The position numbers and the translations under genes are program-made. DNA of 64,000 bases. It comes from Sipunculus nudus. Its lineage: Eukaryota > Annelida > Sipuncula > Golfingiida > Sipunculidae. Positions 10,679 to 25,128 of this stretch are shown here, in pieces; position 1 is the stretch's first letter; every line of letters starts with the position of its first letter. Location of the stretch: NCBI GenBank assembly GCA_026874595.1, contig CM049306.1, positions 10,747,019 through 10,811,018 on the forward strand, in the 5' to 3' direction. Under the pieces are notes generated by a model. It ran no database searches. It saw nothing but the letters and a program-made list of their open reading frames with translations, and was not told the DNA's origin.

Positions 10679-12905
10679 TTATAAATCCTGGATAGCTTTT
10701 TCGATTTTATGACAGGTGGCACGACCTACATTCACGTTTACTCTGCAGACATCCAAGCTCATATCTCGGGAACCTTTTGACCGATTTGGCCAAAATTTTG
10801 CATGTGTATAGATCTCACATAGCTCGTCATCATAGGCAATACTGGTGGCGCCACCTGCAACCATTTTTGCACAGGGTCCATCTGTTCATCTGCCTTGGGA
10901 TAAAATCACTCATATCTCAGCAGTGGTTTGACTTATCAACTTGAAATTTTGCAGGTTTATAAATCCTGGATAGCTTTTTCGATTTTATGACAGGTGGCAC
11001 GACCTACATTCACGTTTACTCTGCAGACATCCAAGCTCATATCTCGGGAACCTTTTGACCGATTTGGCCAAAATTTTGCATGTGTATAGATCTCACATAG
11101 CTCGTCATCATAGGCAATACTGGTGGCGCCACCTGCAACCATTTTCGCACAGCATCCATTTGTTCATCTGCCTTGGGATAAAATCACTCATATCTCAACA
11201 GTGGTTTGACTTATCAACCTGAAATTTTGCAGGTTTATAAATCCTGGATAGCTTTTTCGATTTTATGACAGGTGGCACAACCTACATTCACATTTACTCT
11301 GCAGACATCCAAGCTCATATCTCGGGAACCATTTGACCAATTTGGCAAAACTTTTGCATGTGTATAGATCTCACATAGCAATTCATCATAGGCAAAACTG
11401 GTGCCACCTGCAACCATTTATGCACAGCGTCCATCTGTTCATCTGCCTTTGGATAAAATCACTCATATATCAGCAGTGGTTTGACTTTTCCACCTGAAAT
11501 TTGCAGGTTTATAAATCCTGGACAGGTTTCTCGATTTTATGACAGGTGGCACGACCTACATTCACATTTACTCTGCAGACATCCAAGCTCATATCTCGTG
11601 AACTGTTTAACCAATTTCGCAAAAATTTTGCATGTGTATAGATCTCACATAGCTCGTCATCATAGGCAATACTGGTGGCGCCACCTGCAACCATTTTTGC
11701 ACAGGGTCCATCTAGTCATCTGCCTTGGAATAAAATCACTCATATCTCAGCAGTGGTCTGACTTATCAACTTGAAATTTTGCAGGTTTATAAATCCTGGA
11801 CAGCTTTCTCAATTTTATGACAGGCGGCATGACCTACATTCACGTTTACTCTGCAGACATCCAAGCTCATATCTCGGGAACCTTTTGACTGATTTGGCCA
11901 AAATTTTGCATGTCTATAGATCTCACATAGCTGGTCATCTTAGGCATACCTGGATACCTGGTGGAGCCACCTGCAACCACTTATGCACAGCGTCCATCTG
12001 TTCATCTGCCATAGGTAAAATCACTCATATCTCAGCAGTGGTCTGACTTATCAACCTGAAATTTTGCAGGTTGATACATCCTAGACAGCTTTCTTGATTT
12101 TATGACAGGTGGCATGACCTACATTCACATTTACACTGCAGACATCCAAGCTCATATCTTGGGAACCATTTGACCGATTTGGTAAAAATTTTGCATGTGT
12201 ATAGATCTCACATAGCTCGTCATCATAGGCAAAACTGGTGGCGCCACCTGCAACCATTTTTGCACAGGGTCCATCTGTTCATCTGCCTTGGGATAAAATC
12301 ACTCATATCTCAGAAGTGGTTTGACTTTTCCACCTGAAATTTTGCAGATTTGTACATCCTGGACAGCTCTCTTGATTTTATGACAGGTGGCACGACCTAC
12401 ATTCACGTTTACTTTGCAGATATCCAAACTCATATCTCGGGAACCATTTGACCAATTTGGCCAAAATTTTGCATGTGTATAGATCTCTCATAGTTCTTCA
12501 TCATAGGCAAAACTGGTGGCGCCACCTGCAACCACTTATGCACAGCGTCCATCTATTCATCTGCCTTGGGATAAAATCACTCATATCTCAGAAGTGGTTT
12601 GACTTATCCACCTGAAATTTTTCAGGTTTATACATCCTGGACAGCTTTCTCGATTTTATGACAGGTGGCACGACCTACATTCATGTTTACTCTGCAGACA
12701 TCCAAGCTCATATCTCGGGAACCGTATGACCGATTTGGCCAAAATTTTGCATATGTATAGATCTCACATAGCTCTTCATCATAGGCAAAACTGGTGGCAC
12801 CACCTGCAACTATTTTCGCACAGCATCCATCTGTTCATCTGCCTTTGGATAAAATCACTCATATATCAGCAGTGGTTTGACTTTTCCACCTGAAATTTTG
12901 CAGGT
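10679..12905. repeat. Module a-a-b-c-d-e-f-g (second copy)
   Basis: This matches 126-2352 at a shift of 10,553 bp, including the TCTAGTCATCTG variant after c, CTGGTCATC in d and the lost ATG in g. Shared private variants show block copying rather than independent divergence. Confidence 0.9.
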
Positions 12906-13738
12906 TTATAAATCCTGGACAGCTCTCTTGATTTTATGACAGGTTGCACCACCTACATTCAGGTTTACTTTGCAGATATCAAAACTCATATCTCGGGAAC
13001 CGTTTGACTGATTTGGCTTAAATTTTTTATGTGTATAGATATCACGTAGCTCTTCATCATAGGCAAAACTGGTGGCGCCACCTGCAACCACTTATGCACA
13101 GCGTCCATCTGTTCATCTGCCTTGGGATAAAATCACTCATATCTCAGAAGTGGTTTGAATTATCCACCTGAAATTTTTCAGGTTTATACATCCTGGACAG
13201 CTTTCTCGATTTCATGAATGATGGCGCCACCTATATTCACATTTAGTCTGCAGACATCCAAGCTCGTATCTCGGTGATTGTTTGACCGATTGAGCCAAAA
13301 TTTTGCTTGTGTATTGATCTCACGTAGCTTGTCATCATAGGCAAAACTGGTGGCGCCACCTGCAACCATTTTTGCACAGCATCCATCTGTTCATCTGCCT
13401 TCGGATAAAATCACTCATATCTCAGAAGTGGTTTGACTTATCCACCTGAAATTTTTCAGGTTTATACATCCTGGACAGCTTCCTCGATTTTATGACAGAT
13501 GGTGCCACCTATATTCACATTTAGTCTGCAGACATCCAAGCTCGTATCTCGGTGACTGTTTGACCGATTGAGCCAAAATTTTGCTTGTGTATAGATCTCA
13601 CGTAGCTCTTCATCATAAACAAAAGTGGTGGCACCACCTGCAACCATTTTCCACAGCGTCCATCTGTTCATCTGCCTTGGGATAAAATCACTCATATCTC
13701 AACAGTGGTTTGACTTATCAACCTGAAATTTTGCAGGT
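12906..13738. repeat. Module h-i-j with a hybrid i-to-j spacer
   Basis: Agreement with 2353 onward (shift 10,553) ends near 13415. The spacer after i reads CAGCATCC and CTTCGG, as before class k, and then switches to CATATCTCAGAAG, as before class j. From there on the sequence follows the j series that precedes b. This is a recombination joint between two module types. Confidence 0.82.
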
Positions 13739-15409
13739 TTATAAATCCTGGATAGCTTTTTCGATTTTATGACAGGTGGCACAACCTACATTCACATTTA
13801 CTCTGCAGACATCCAAGCTCATATCTTGGGAACCATTTGACCAATTTGGCAAAACTTTTGCATGTGTATAGATCTCACATAGCAATTCATCATAGGCAAA
13901 ACTGGTGCCACCTGCAACCATTTATGCACAGCGTCCATCTGTTCATCTGCCTTTGGATAAAATCACTCATATATCAGCAGTGGTTTGACTTTTCCACCTG
14001 AAATTTGCAGGTTTATAAATCCTGGACAGGTTTCTCGATTTTATGACAGGTGGCACGACCTACATTCACATTTACTCTGCAGACATCCAAGCTCATATCT
14101 CGAGAACTGTTTAACCAATTTCGCAAAAATTTTGCATGTGTATAGATCTCACATACCTCGTCATCATAGGCAATACTGGTGGCGCCACCTGCAACCATTT
14201 TTGCACAGGGTCCATCTGTTCATCTGCCTTGGAATAAAATCACTCATTTCTCAGCAGTGGTCTGACTTATCAACTTGAAATTTTGCAGGTTTATAAATCC
14301 TGGACAGCTTTCTCAATTTTATGACAGGCGGCATGACCTACATTCACGTTTACTCTGCAGACATCCAAGCTCATATCTCGGGAACCTTTTGACTGATTTG
14401 GCCAAAATTTTGCATGTCTATAGATCTCACATAGCTCGTCATCTTAGGCATACCTGGATACCTGGTGGAGCCACCTGCAACCACTTATGCACAGCGTCCA
14501 TCTGTTCATCTGCCATAGGTAAAATCACTCATATCTCAGCAGTGGTCTGACTTATCAACCTGAAATTTTGCAGGTTGATACATCCTAGACAGCTTTCTTG
14601 ATTTTATGACAGGTGGCACGACCTACATTCACATTTACTCTGCAGACATCCAAGCTCATATCTTGGGAACCATTTGACCGATTTGGTAAAAATTTTGCAT
14701 GTGTATAGATCTCACATAGCTCGTCATCATAGGCAAAACTGGTGGCGCCACCTGCAACCATTTTTGCACAGGGTCCATCTGTTCATCTGCCTTGGGATAA
14801 AATCACTCATATCTCAGAAGTGGTTTGACTTTTCCACCTGAAATTTTGCAGATTTGTACATCCTGGACAGCTCTCTTGATTTTATGACAGGTGGCACGAC
14901 CTACATTCACGTTTACTTTGCAGATATCCAAACTCATATCTCGGGAACCATTTGACCAATTTGGCCAAAATTTAGCATGTGTATAGATCTCACATAGTTC
15001 TTCATCATAGGCAAAACTGGTGGCGCCACCTGCAACCACTTATGCACAGCGTCCATCTATTCATCTGCCTTGGGATAAAATCACTCATATCTCAGAAGTG
15101 GTTTGACTTATCCACCTGAAATTTTTCAGGCTTATACATCCTGGACAGCTTTCTCGATTTTATGACAGGTGGCACGACCTACATTCATGTTTACTCTGCA
15201 GACATCCAAGCTCATATCTCGGGAACCGTATGACCGATTTGGCCAAAATTTTGCATATGTATAGATCTCACATAGCTCTTCATCATAGGCAAAACTGGTG
15301 GCACCACCTGCAACCATTTTCGCACAGCATCCATCTGTTCATCTGCCTTTGGATAAAATCACTCATATATCAGCAGTGGTTTGACTTATCAACCTGAAAT
15401 TTTGCAGGT
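13739..15409. repeat. Module b-c-d-e-f-g
   Basis: A copy of 4565-6235 at a shift of 9,174 bp. A private change (CACATACCTCG) in the c monomer near 14153 distinguishes it. Confidence 0.87.
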
Positions 15410-16794
15410 TTATAAATCCTGGATAGCTTTTTCGATTTTATGACAGGTTGCACAACCTACATTCACATTTACTCTGCAGACATCCAAGCTCATATCTTGG
15501 GAACCATTTGACCAATTTGGCAAAACTTTTGCATGTGTATAGATCTCACATAGCAATTCATCATAGGCAAAACTGGTGCCACCTGCAACCATTTATGCAC
15601 AGCGTCCATCTGTTCATCTGCCTTTGGATAAAATCACTCATATATCAGCAGTGGTTTGACTTTTCCACCTGAAATTTGCAGGTTTATAAATCCTGGACAG
15701 GTTTCTCGATTTTATGACAGGTGGCACGACCTACATTCACATTTACTCTGCAGACATCCAAGCTCATATCTCGAGAACTGTTTAACCAATTTCGCAAAAA
15801 TTTTGCATGTGTATAGATCTCACATAGCTCGTCATCATAGGCAATACTGGTGGAGCCACCTGCAACCACTTATGCACAGCGTCCATCTGTTCATCTGCCA
15901 TAGGTAAAATCACTCATATCTCAGCAGTGGTCTGACTTATCAACCTGAAATTTTGCAGGTTGATACATCCTAGACAGCTTTCTTGATTTTATGACAGGTG
16001 GCACGACCTACATTCACATTTACTCTGCAGACATCCAAGCTCATATCTTGGGAACCATTTGACCGATTTGGTAAAAATTTTGCATGTGTATAGATCTCAC
16101 ATAGCTCGTCATCATAGGCAAAACTGGTGGCGCCACCTGCAACCATTTTTGCACAGGGTCCATCTGTTCATCTGCCTTGGGATAAAATCACTCATATCTC
16201 AGAAGTGGTTTGACTTTTCCACCTGAAATTTTGCAGATTTGTACATCCTGGACAGCTCTCTTGATTTTATGACAGGTGGCACGACCTACATTCACGTTTA
16301 CTTTGCAAATATCCAAACTCATATCTCGGGAACCATTTGACCAATTTGGCCAAAATTTAGCATGTGTATAGATCTCACATAGTTCTTCATCATAGGCAAA
16401 ACTGGTGGCGCCACCTGCAACCACTTATGCACAGCGTCCATCTATTCATCTGCCTTGGGATAAAATCACTCATATCTCAGAAGTGGTTTGACTTATCCAC
16501 CTGAAATTTTTCAGGCTTATACATCCTGGACAGCTTTCTCGATTTTATGACAGGTGGCACGACCTACATTCATGTTTACTCTGCAGACATCCAAGCTCAT
16601 ATCTCGGGAACCGTATGACCGATTTGGCCAAAATTTTGCATATGTATAGATCTCACATAGCTCTTCATCATAGGCAAAACTGGTGGCACCACCTGCAACC
16701 ATTTTCGCACAGCATCCATCTGTTCATCTGCCTTTGGATAAAATCACTCATATATCAGCAGTGGTTTGACTTTTCCACCTGAAATTTTGCAGGT
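15410..16794. repeat. Module b-(c/d hybrid)-e-f-g
   Basis: A copy of 6236-7620 at a shift of 9,174 bp, with the same c/d joint at 15847-15853. A private TTTGCAAATATCC in f marks a later point change. Confidence 0.87.
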
Positions 16795-18183
16795 TTATAA
16801 ATCCTGGACAGCTCTCTTGATTTTATGACAGGTTGCACCACCTACATTCAGGTTTACTTTGCAGATATCAAAACTCATATCTCGGGAACTGTTTGACTGA
16901 TTAGGCTTAAATTTTTTATGTGTATAGATATCACGTAGCTCTTCATCATAGGCAAAACTGGTGGCGCCACCTGCAACCACTTATGCACAGCGTCCATCTG
17001 TTCATCTGCCTTGGGATAAAATCACTCATATCTCAGAAGTGGTTTGACTTATCCACCTGAAATTTTTCAGGTTTATACATCCTGGACAGCTTTCTCGATT
17101 TCATGAATGATGGCGCCACCTATATTCACATTTAGTCTGCAGACATCCAAGCTCGTATCTCGGTGATTGTTTGACCGATTGAGCCAAAATTTTGCTTGTG
17201 TATTGATCTCACGTAGCTCGTCATCATAGGCAAAACTGGTGGCGCCACCTGCAACCATTTTTGCACAGGGTCCATCTGTTCATCTGCCTTGGGATAAAAT
17301 CACTCATATCTCAGAAGTGGTTTGACTTATCCACCTGAAATTTTTCAGGTTTATACATCCTGGACAGCTTTCTCGATTTTATGACAGATGGTGCCACCTA
17401 TATTCACATTTAGTCTGCAGACATCCAAGCTCGTATCTCGGTGACTGTTTGACCGATTGAGCCAAAATTTTGCTTGTGTATAGATCTCACGTAGCTCTTC
17501 ATCATAAACAAAAGTGGTGGCACCACCTGCAACCATTTTCCACAGCGTCCATCTGTTCATCTGCCTTGGGATAAAATCACTCATATCTCAGCAGTGGTCT
17601 GACTTTTCCACCTGAAATTTTGCAGGTTTATACATCCTGGACAGCTCTCTTGATTTTATGACAGGTTGCACCACCTACATTCAGGTTTACTTTGCAGATA
17701 TCCAAACTCATATCTCGGGAATTGTTTGACTGATTTGGCCAAAATTTTGCATATGTATAGATCTCACATAGCTCTTCATCATAGCCAAAACTGGTGGCGC
17801 CATCTGCAACCACTTATGCACAGTGTCCATCTGTTCATCTGCCTTGGGATAAAATCACTCATGTCTCAAAAGTGGTTTGACTTATCCACCTGAAATTTTT
17901 CAGGTTTATACATCCTGGACAGCTTTCTCGATTTTATGACAGATGGCGCCACCTATATTCACATTTAGTCTGCAGACATCCAAGCTCATATCTCGGTGAC
18001 TGTTTGACTGATTGAGCCAAAATTTTGCATGTGTATAGATCTCACGTAGCTCGTCATCATAGGCAAAACTGGTGGCGCCACCTGCAACCATTTTTGCACA
18101 GGGTCCATCTGTTCATCTGCCTTGGGATAAAATCACTCATATCTCAGCAGTGGTTTGACTTATCAACTTGAAATTTTGCAGGT
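16795..18183. repeat. Module h-i-j-n-o
   Basis: A copy of 9292-10678 at a shift of 7,503-7,505 bp, sharing GATTAGGCTTAAA in h but without the 2-bp deletion in i. The deletion at 9589 is therefore younger than the block duplication, or it was repaired here by conversion. Confidence 0.87.
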
Positions 18184-20410
18184 TTATAAATCCTGGATAG
18201 CTTTTTCGATTTTATGACAGGTGGCACGACCTACATTCACGTTTACTCTGCAGACATCCAAGCTCATATCTCGGGAACCTTTTGACCGATTTGGCCAAAA
18301 TTTTGCATGTGTATAGATCTCACATAGCTCGTCATCATAGGCAATACTGGTGGCGCCACCTGCAACCATTTTTGCACAGGGTCCATCTGTTCATCTGCCT
18401 TGGGATAAAATCACTCATATCTCAGCAGTGGTTTGACTTATCAACTTGAAATTTTGCAGGTTTATAAATCCTGGATAGCTTTTTCGATTTTATGACAGGT
18501 GGCACGACCTACATTCACGTTTACTCTGCTGACATCCAAGCTCATATCTCGGGAACCTTTTGACCGATTTGGCCAAAATTTTGCATGTGTATAGATCTCA
18601 CATAGCTCGTCATCATAGGCAATACTGGTGGCGCCACCTGCAACCATTTTCGCACAGCATCCATCTGTTCATCTGCCTTGGGATAAAATCACTCATATCT
18701 CAACAGTGGTTTGACTTATCAACCTGAAATTTTGCAGGTTTATAAATCCTGGATAGCTTTTTCGATTTTATGACAGGTGGCACAACCTACATTCACATTT
18801 ACTCTGCAGACATCCAAGCTCATATCTCGGGAACCATTTGACCAATTTGGCAAAACTTTTGCATGTGTATAGATCTCACATAGCAATTCATCATAGGCAA
18901 AACTGGTGCCACCTGCAACCATTTATGCACAGCGTCCATCTGTTCATCTGCCTTTGGATAAAATCACTCATATATCAGCAGTGGTTTGACTTTTCCACCT
19001 GAAATTTGCAGGTTTATAAATCCTGGACAGGTTTCTCGATTTTATGACAGGTGGCACGACCTACATTCACATTTACTCTGCAGACATCCAAGCTCATATC
19101 TCGTGAACTGTTTAACCAATTTCGCAAAAATTTTGCATGTGTATAGATCTCACATAGCTCGTCATCATAGGCAATACTGGTGGCGCCACCTGCAACCATT
19201 TTTGCACAGGGTCCATCTAGTCATCTGCCTTGGAATAAAATCACTCATATCTCAGCAGTGGTCTGACTTATCAACTTGAAATTTTGCAGGTTTATAAATC
19301 CTGGACAGCTTTCTCAATTTTATGACAGGCGGCATGACCTACATTCACGTTTACTCTGCAGACATCCAAGCTCATATCTCGGGAACCTTTTGACTGATTT
19401 GGCCAAAATTTTGCATGTCTATAGATCTCACATAGTTCGTCATCTTAGGCATACCTGGATACCTGGTGGAGCCACCTGCAACCACTTATGCACAGCGTCC
19501 ATCTGTTCATCTGCCATAGGTAAAATCACTCATATCTCAGCAGTGGTCTGACTTATCAACCTGAAATTTTGCAGGTTGATACATCCTAGACAGCTTTCTT
19601 GATTTTATGACAGGTGGCACGACCTACATTCACATTTACTCTGCAGACATCCAAGCTCATATCTTGGGAACCATTTGACCGATTTGGTAAAAATTTTGCA
19701 TGTGTATAGATCTCACATAGCTCGTCATCATAGGCAAAACTGGTGGCGCCACCTGCAACCATTTTTGCACAGGGTCCATCTGTTCATCTGCCTTGGGATA
19801 AAATCACTCATATCTCAGAAGTGGTTTGACTTTTCCACCTGAAATTTTGCAGATTTGTACATCCTGGACAGCTCTCTTGATTTTATGACAGGTGGCACGA
19901 CCTACATTCACGTTTACTTTGCAGATATCCAAACTCATATCTCGGGAACCATTTGACCAATTTGGCCAAAATTTTGCATGTGTATAGATCTCTCATAGTT
20001 CTTCATCATAGGCAAAACTGGTGGCGCCACCTGCAACCACTTATGCACAGCATCCATCTATTCATCTGCCTTGGGATAAAATCACTCATATCTCAGAAGT
20101 GGTTTGACTTATCCACCTGAAATTTTTCAGGTTTATACATCCTGGACAGCTTTCTCGATTTTATGACAGGTGGCACGACCTACATTCATGTTTACTCTGC
20201 AGACATCCAAGCTCATATCTCGGGAACCGTATGACCGATTTGGCCAAAATTTTGCATATGTATAGATCTCACATAGCTCTTCATCATAGGCAAAACTGGT
20301 GGCACCACCTGCAACTATTTTCGCACAGCATCCATCTGTTCATCTGCCTTTGGATAAAATCACTCATATATCAGCAGTGGTTTGACTTTTCCACCTGAAA
20401 TTTTGCAGGT
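18184..20410. repeat. Module a-a-b-c-d-e-f-g (third copy)
   Basis: This matches the first module at a shift of 18,058 bp and the second at 7,505 bp. The second a copy has CTGCTGACATCC, destroying the CTGCAG site. The d copy has CATAGTTCGTCATC. Confidence 0.9.
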
Positions 20411-21789
20411 TTATAAATCCTGGACAGCTCTCTTGATTTTATGACAGGTTGCACCACCTACATTCAGGTTTACTTTGCAGATATCAAAACTCATATCTCG
20501 GGAACCGTTTGACTGATTTGGCTTAAATTTTTTATGTGTATAGATATCACGTAGCTCTTCATCATAGGCAAAACTGGTGGCGCCACCTGCAACCACTTAT
20601 GCACAGCGTCCATCTGTTCATCTGCCTTGGGATAAAATCACTCATATCTCAGAAGTGGTTTGAATTATCCACCTGAAATTTTTCAGGTTTATACATCCTG
20701 GACAGCTTTCTCGATTTCATGAATGATGGCGCCACCTATATTCACATTTAGTCTGCAGACATCCAAGCTCGTATCTCGGTGATTGTTTGACCGATTGAGC
20801 CAAAATTTTGCTTGTGTATAGATCTCACGTAGCTCGTCATCATAGGCAAAACTGGTGGCACCACCTGCAACCATTTTTGCACAGCATCCATCTGTTCATC
20901 TGCCTTCGGATAAAATCACTCATATATCAGCAGTGGTTTGACTTTTCCACCTGAAATTTTGCAGGTTTATACATCCTGGACAGCTCTCTTGATTTTATGA
21001 CAGGTTGCACCGCCTACATACAGGTTTACTTTGCAGATATCCAAGCTCGTATCTCGGTGACTGTTTGACAGATTGAGCCAAAAGTTTGCATGTGTATAAA
21101 CCTCACGTAGCTCGTCATCATAGGCAAAACTGGTGGCGCCATCTGCAACCATTTTTGCACAGGGTCCATCTGTTCATCTGCCTTGGGATAAAATCACTCA
21201 TATCTCAGAAGTGGTTTGACTTATCCACCTGAAATTATGCAGGTTTATACATCCTGGACAGCTTTCTCGATTTTATGACAGATGGCACCACCTATATTCA
21301 CATTTAGTCTGCAGACATCCAAGCTCATATCTCGGTGACTGTTTGACCGATTGAGCAAAAATTTTGCATGTGTATAGATCTCACGTAGCTCGTCATCATA
21401 GGCAAAACTGGTGGCACCACCTGCAACCATTTTTGCACAGGGTTCATCTGCCTTTGGATAAAATCACTCATATCTCAGCAGTGGTCTGACTTATCAACTT
21501 GAAATTTTGCAGGTTTATACATCCTGGAGAGCTTTCTCAATTTTATGACAGGTGGCACGACCTACATTCACGTTTACTCTGCAGACATCCAAGCTCATAT
21601 CTCGGGAACCGTATGACCGATTTGGCCAAAATTTTGCATGTGTATAGATCTCACATAGCTCTACATCATAGGCAAAACTGGTGCCACCTGCAACCATTTA
21701 TGCACAGCGTCCATCTGTTCATCTGCCTTTGGATAAAATCACTCATATATCAGCAGTGGTTTGACTTTTCCACCTGAAATTTTGCAGGT
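20411..21789. repeat. Module h-i-k-l-m (second copy)
   Basis: This follows 2353-3731 at a shift of 18,058 bp. Here m has GGAGAGCTTTCTC where 3457 has GGAGAACTTTCTC, and k has GACAGGTTGCACC where 2909 has GACATTTTGCACC. Confidence 0.87.
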
Positions 21790-23453
21790 TTATAAATCCT
21801 GGACAGCTCTCTTGATTTTATGACAGGTTGCACCACCTACATTCAGGTTTACTTTGCAGATATCAAAACTCATATCTCGGGAACCGTTTGACTGATTTGG
21901 CTTAAATTTTTTATGTGTATAGATATCACGTAGCTCTTCATCATAGGCAAAACTGGTGGCGCCACCTGCAACCACTTATGCACAGCGTCCATCTGTTCAT
22001 CTGCCTTGGGATAAAATCACTCATATCTCAGAAGTGGTTTGACTTATCCACCTGAAATTTTTCAGGTTTATACATCCTGGACAGCTTTCTCGATTTCATG
22101 AATGATGGCGCCACCTATATTCACATTTAGTCTGCAGACATCCAAGCTCGTATCTCGGTGATTGTTTGACCGATTGAGCCAAAATTTTGCTTGTGTATTG
22201 ATCTCACGTAGCTCGTCATCATAGGCAAAACTGGTGGCGCCACCTGCAACCATTTTTGCACAGGGTCCATCTGTTCATCTGCCTTGGGATAAAATCACTC
22301 ATATCTCAGAAGTGGTTTGACTTATCCACCTGAAATTTTTCAGGTTTATACATCCTGGACAGCTTTCTCGATTTTATGACAGATGGTGCCACCTATATTC
22401 ACATTTAGTCTGCAGACATCCAAGCTCGTATCTCGGTGACTGTTTGACCGATTGAGCCAAAATTTTGCTTGTGTATAGATCTCACGTAGCTCTTCATCAT
22501 AAACAAAAGTGGTGGCACCACCTGCAACCATTTTCCACAGCGTCCATCTGTTCATCTGCCTTGGGATAAAATCACTCATATCTCAGCAGTGGTCTGACTT
22601 TTCCACCTGAAATTTTGCAGGTTTATACATCCTGGACAGCTCTCTTGATTTTATGACAGGTGGCACGACCAACATTCACGTTTACTCTGCAGACATCCAA
22701 GCTCATATCTCGGGAACCGTATGACCGTTTCGGCCAAAATTTTGCATGTGTATAGATCTCACATAGCTCTTCATCATAGGCAAAACTGGTGCCACCTGCA
22801 ACCATTTATGCACAGCGTCCATCTGTTCATCTGCCTTTGGATAAAATCACTCATATATCAGCAGTGGTTTGACTTTTCCACCTGAAATTTTGCAGGTTTA
22901 TACATCCTGGACAGCTCTCTTGATTTTATGACAGGTTGCACCACCTACATTCAGGTTTACTTTGCAGATATCCAAACTCATATCTCGGGAATTGTTTGAC
23001 TGATTTGGCCAAAATTTTGCATATGTATAGATCTCACATAGCTCTTCATCATAGCCAAAACTGGTGGCGCCATCTGCAACCACTTATGCACAGTGTCCAT
23101 CTGTTCATCTGCCTTGGGATAAAATCACTCATGTCTCAAAAGTGGTTTGACTTATCCACCTGAAATTTTTCAGGTTTATACATCCTGGACAGCTTTCTCG
23201 ATTTTATGACAGATGGCGCCACCTATATTCACATTTAGTCTGCAGACATCCAAGCTCATATCTCGGTGACTGTTTGACTGATTGAGCCAAAATTTTGCAT
23301 GTGTATAGATCTCACGTAGCTCGTCATCATAGGCAAAACTGGTGGCGCCACCTGCAACCATTTTTGCACAGGGTCCATCTGTTCATCTGCCTTGGGATAA
23401 AATCACTCATATCTCAGCAGTGGTTTGACTTATCAACTTGAAATTTTGCAGGT
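21790..23453. repeat. Module h-i-j-p-n-o
   Basis: Six monomers. This is h-i-j-n-o with an extra class p (FWPKRSYG frame, GTTTCGGCC, GGTGCCACC) between j and n. Class p combines an n-like entry with an m-like middle, so it may be an older hybrid. It recurs at 25674 and 32611 but not in the first 21 kb. Confidence 0.87.
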
Positions 23454-25128
23454 TTATAAATCCTGGATAGCTTTTTCGATTTTATGACAGGTGGCACGAC
23501 CTACATTCATGTTTACTCTGCAGACATCCAAGCTCATATCTCGGGAACCTTTTGACCGATTTGGCCAAAATTTTGCATGTGTATAGATCTCACATAGCTC
23601 GTCATCATAGGCAATACTGGTGGCGCCACCTGCAACCATTTTCGCACAGCATCCATCTGTTCATCTGCCTTGGGATAAAATCACTCATATCTCAACAGTG
23701 GTTTGACTTATCAACCTGAAATTTTGCAGGTTTATAAATCCTGGACAGGTTTCTCGATTTTATGACAGGTGGCACGACCTACATTCACATTTACTCTGCA
23801 GACATCCAAGCTCATATCTCGTGAACTGTTTAACCAATTTCGCAAAAATTTTGCATGTGTATAGATCTCACATAGCTCGTCATCATAGGCAATACTGGTG
23901 GCGCCACCTGCAACCATTTTTGCACAGGGTCCATCTAGTCATCTGCCTTGGAATAAAATCACTCATATCTCAGCAGTGGTCTGACTTATCAACTTGAAAT
24001 TTTGCAGGTTTATAAATCCTGGACAGCTTTCTCAATTTTATGACAGGCGGCATGACCTACATTCACGTTTACTCTGCAGACATCCAAGCTCATATCTCGG
24101 GAACCTTTTGACTGATTTGGCCAAAATTTTGCATGTCTATAGATCTCACATAGCTCGTCATCTTAGGCATACCTGGATACCTGGTGGAGCCACCTGCAAC
24201 CACTTATGCACAGCGTCCATCTGTTCATCTGCCATAGGTAAAATCACTCATATCTCAGCAGTGGTCTGACTTATCAACCTGAAATTTTGCAGGTTGATAC
24301 ATCCTAGACAGCTTTCTTGATTTTATGACAGGTGGCACGACCTACATTCACATTTACTCTGCAGACATCCAAGCTCATATCTTGGGAACCATTTGACCGA
24401 TTTGGTAAAAATTTTGCATGTGTATAGATCTCACATAGCTCGTCATCATAGGCAAAACTGGTGGCGCCACCTGCAACCATTTTTGCACAGGGTCCATCTG
24501 TTCATCTGCCTTGGGATAAAATCACTCATATCTCAGAAGTGGTTTGACTTTTCCACCTGAAATTTTGCAGATTTGTACATCCTGGACAGCTCTCTTGATT
24601 TTATGACAGGTGGCACGACCTACATTCACGTTTACTTTGCAGATATCCAAACTCATATCTCGGGAACCATTTGACCAATTTGGCCAAAATTTAGCATGTG
24701 TATAGATCTCTCATAGTTCTTCATCATAGGCAAAACTGGTGGCGCCACCTGCAACCACTTATGCACAGCGTCCATCTATTCATCTGCCTTGGGATAAAAT
24801 CACTCATATCTCAGAAGTGGTTTGACTTATCCACCTGAAATTTTTCAGGTTTATACATCCTGGACAGCTTTCTCGATTTTATGACAGGTGGCACGACCTA
24901 CATTCATGTTTACTCTGCAGACATCCAAGCTCATATCTCGGGAACCGTATGACCGATTTGGCCAAAATTTTGCATATGTATAGATCTCACATAGCTCTTC
25001 ATCATAGGCAAAACTGGTGGCACCACCTGCAACCATTTTCGCACAGCATCCATCTGTTCATCTGCCTTCGGATAAAATCACTCATATCTCAGAAGTGGTT
25101 TGACTTATCCACCTGAAATTATGCAGGT
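23454..25128. repeat. Module a-c-d-e-f-g, b lost
   Basis: Class b is missing: the spacer entering the second monomer is that of b (TCAACAGTGG, TTATCAACCTG), but the body is c (GGACAGGTTTCTCG). The g copy is followed by a mixed spacer (CAGCATCC, CTTCGG, then AAATTATGCAGG) leading to class l. Confidence 0.87.
23732..24009. repeat. Hybrid joint b/c
   Basis: The switch from b entry to c body lies in the shared stretch TGCAGG...CCTGGA at 23725-23745. The b/c hybrid at 47566 switches further downstream, so the two losses of b are independent events. Confidence 0.78.
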
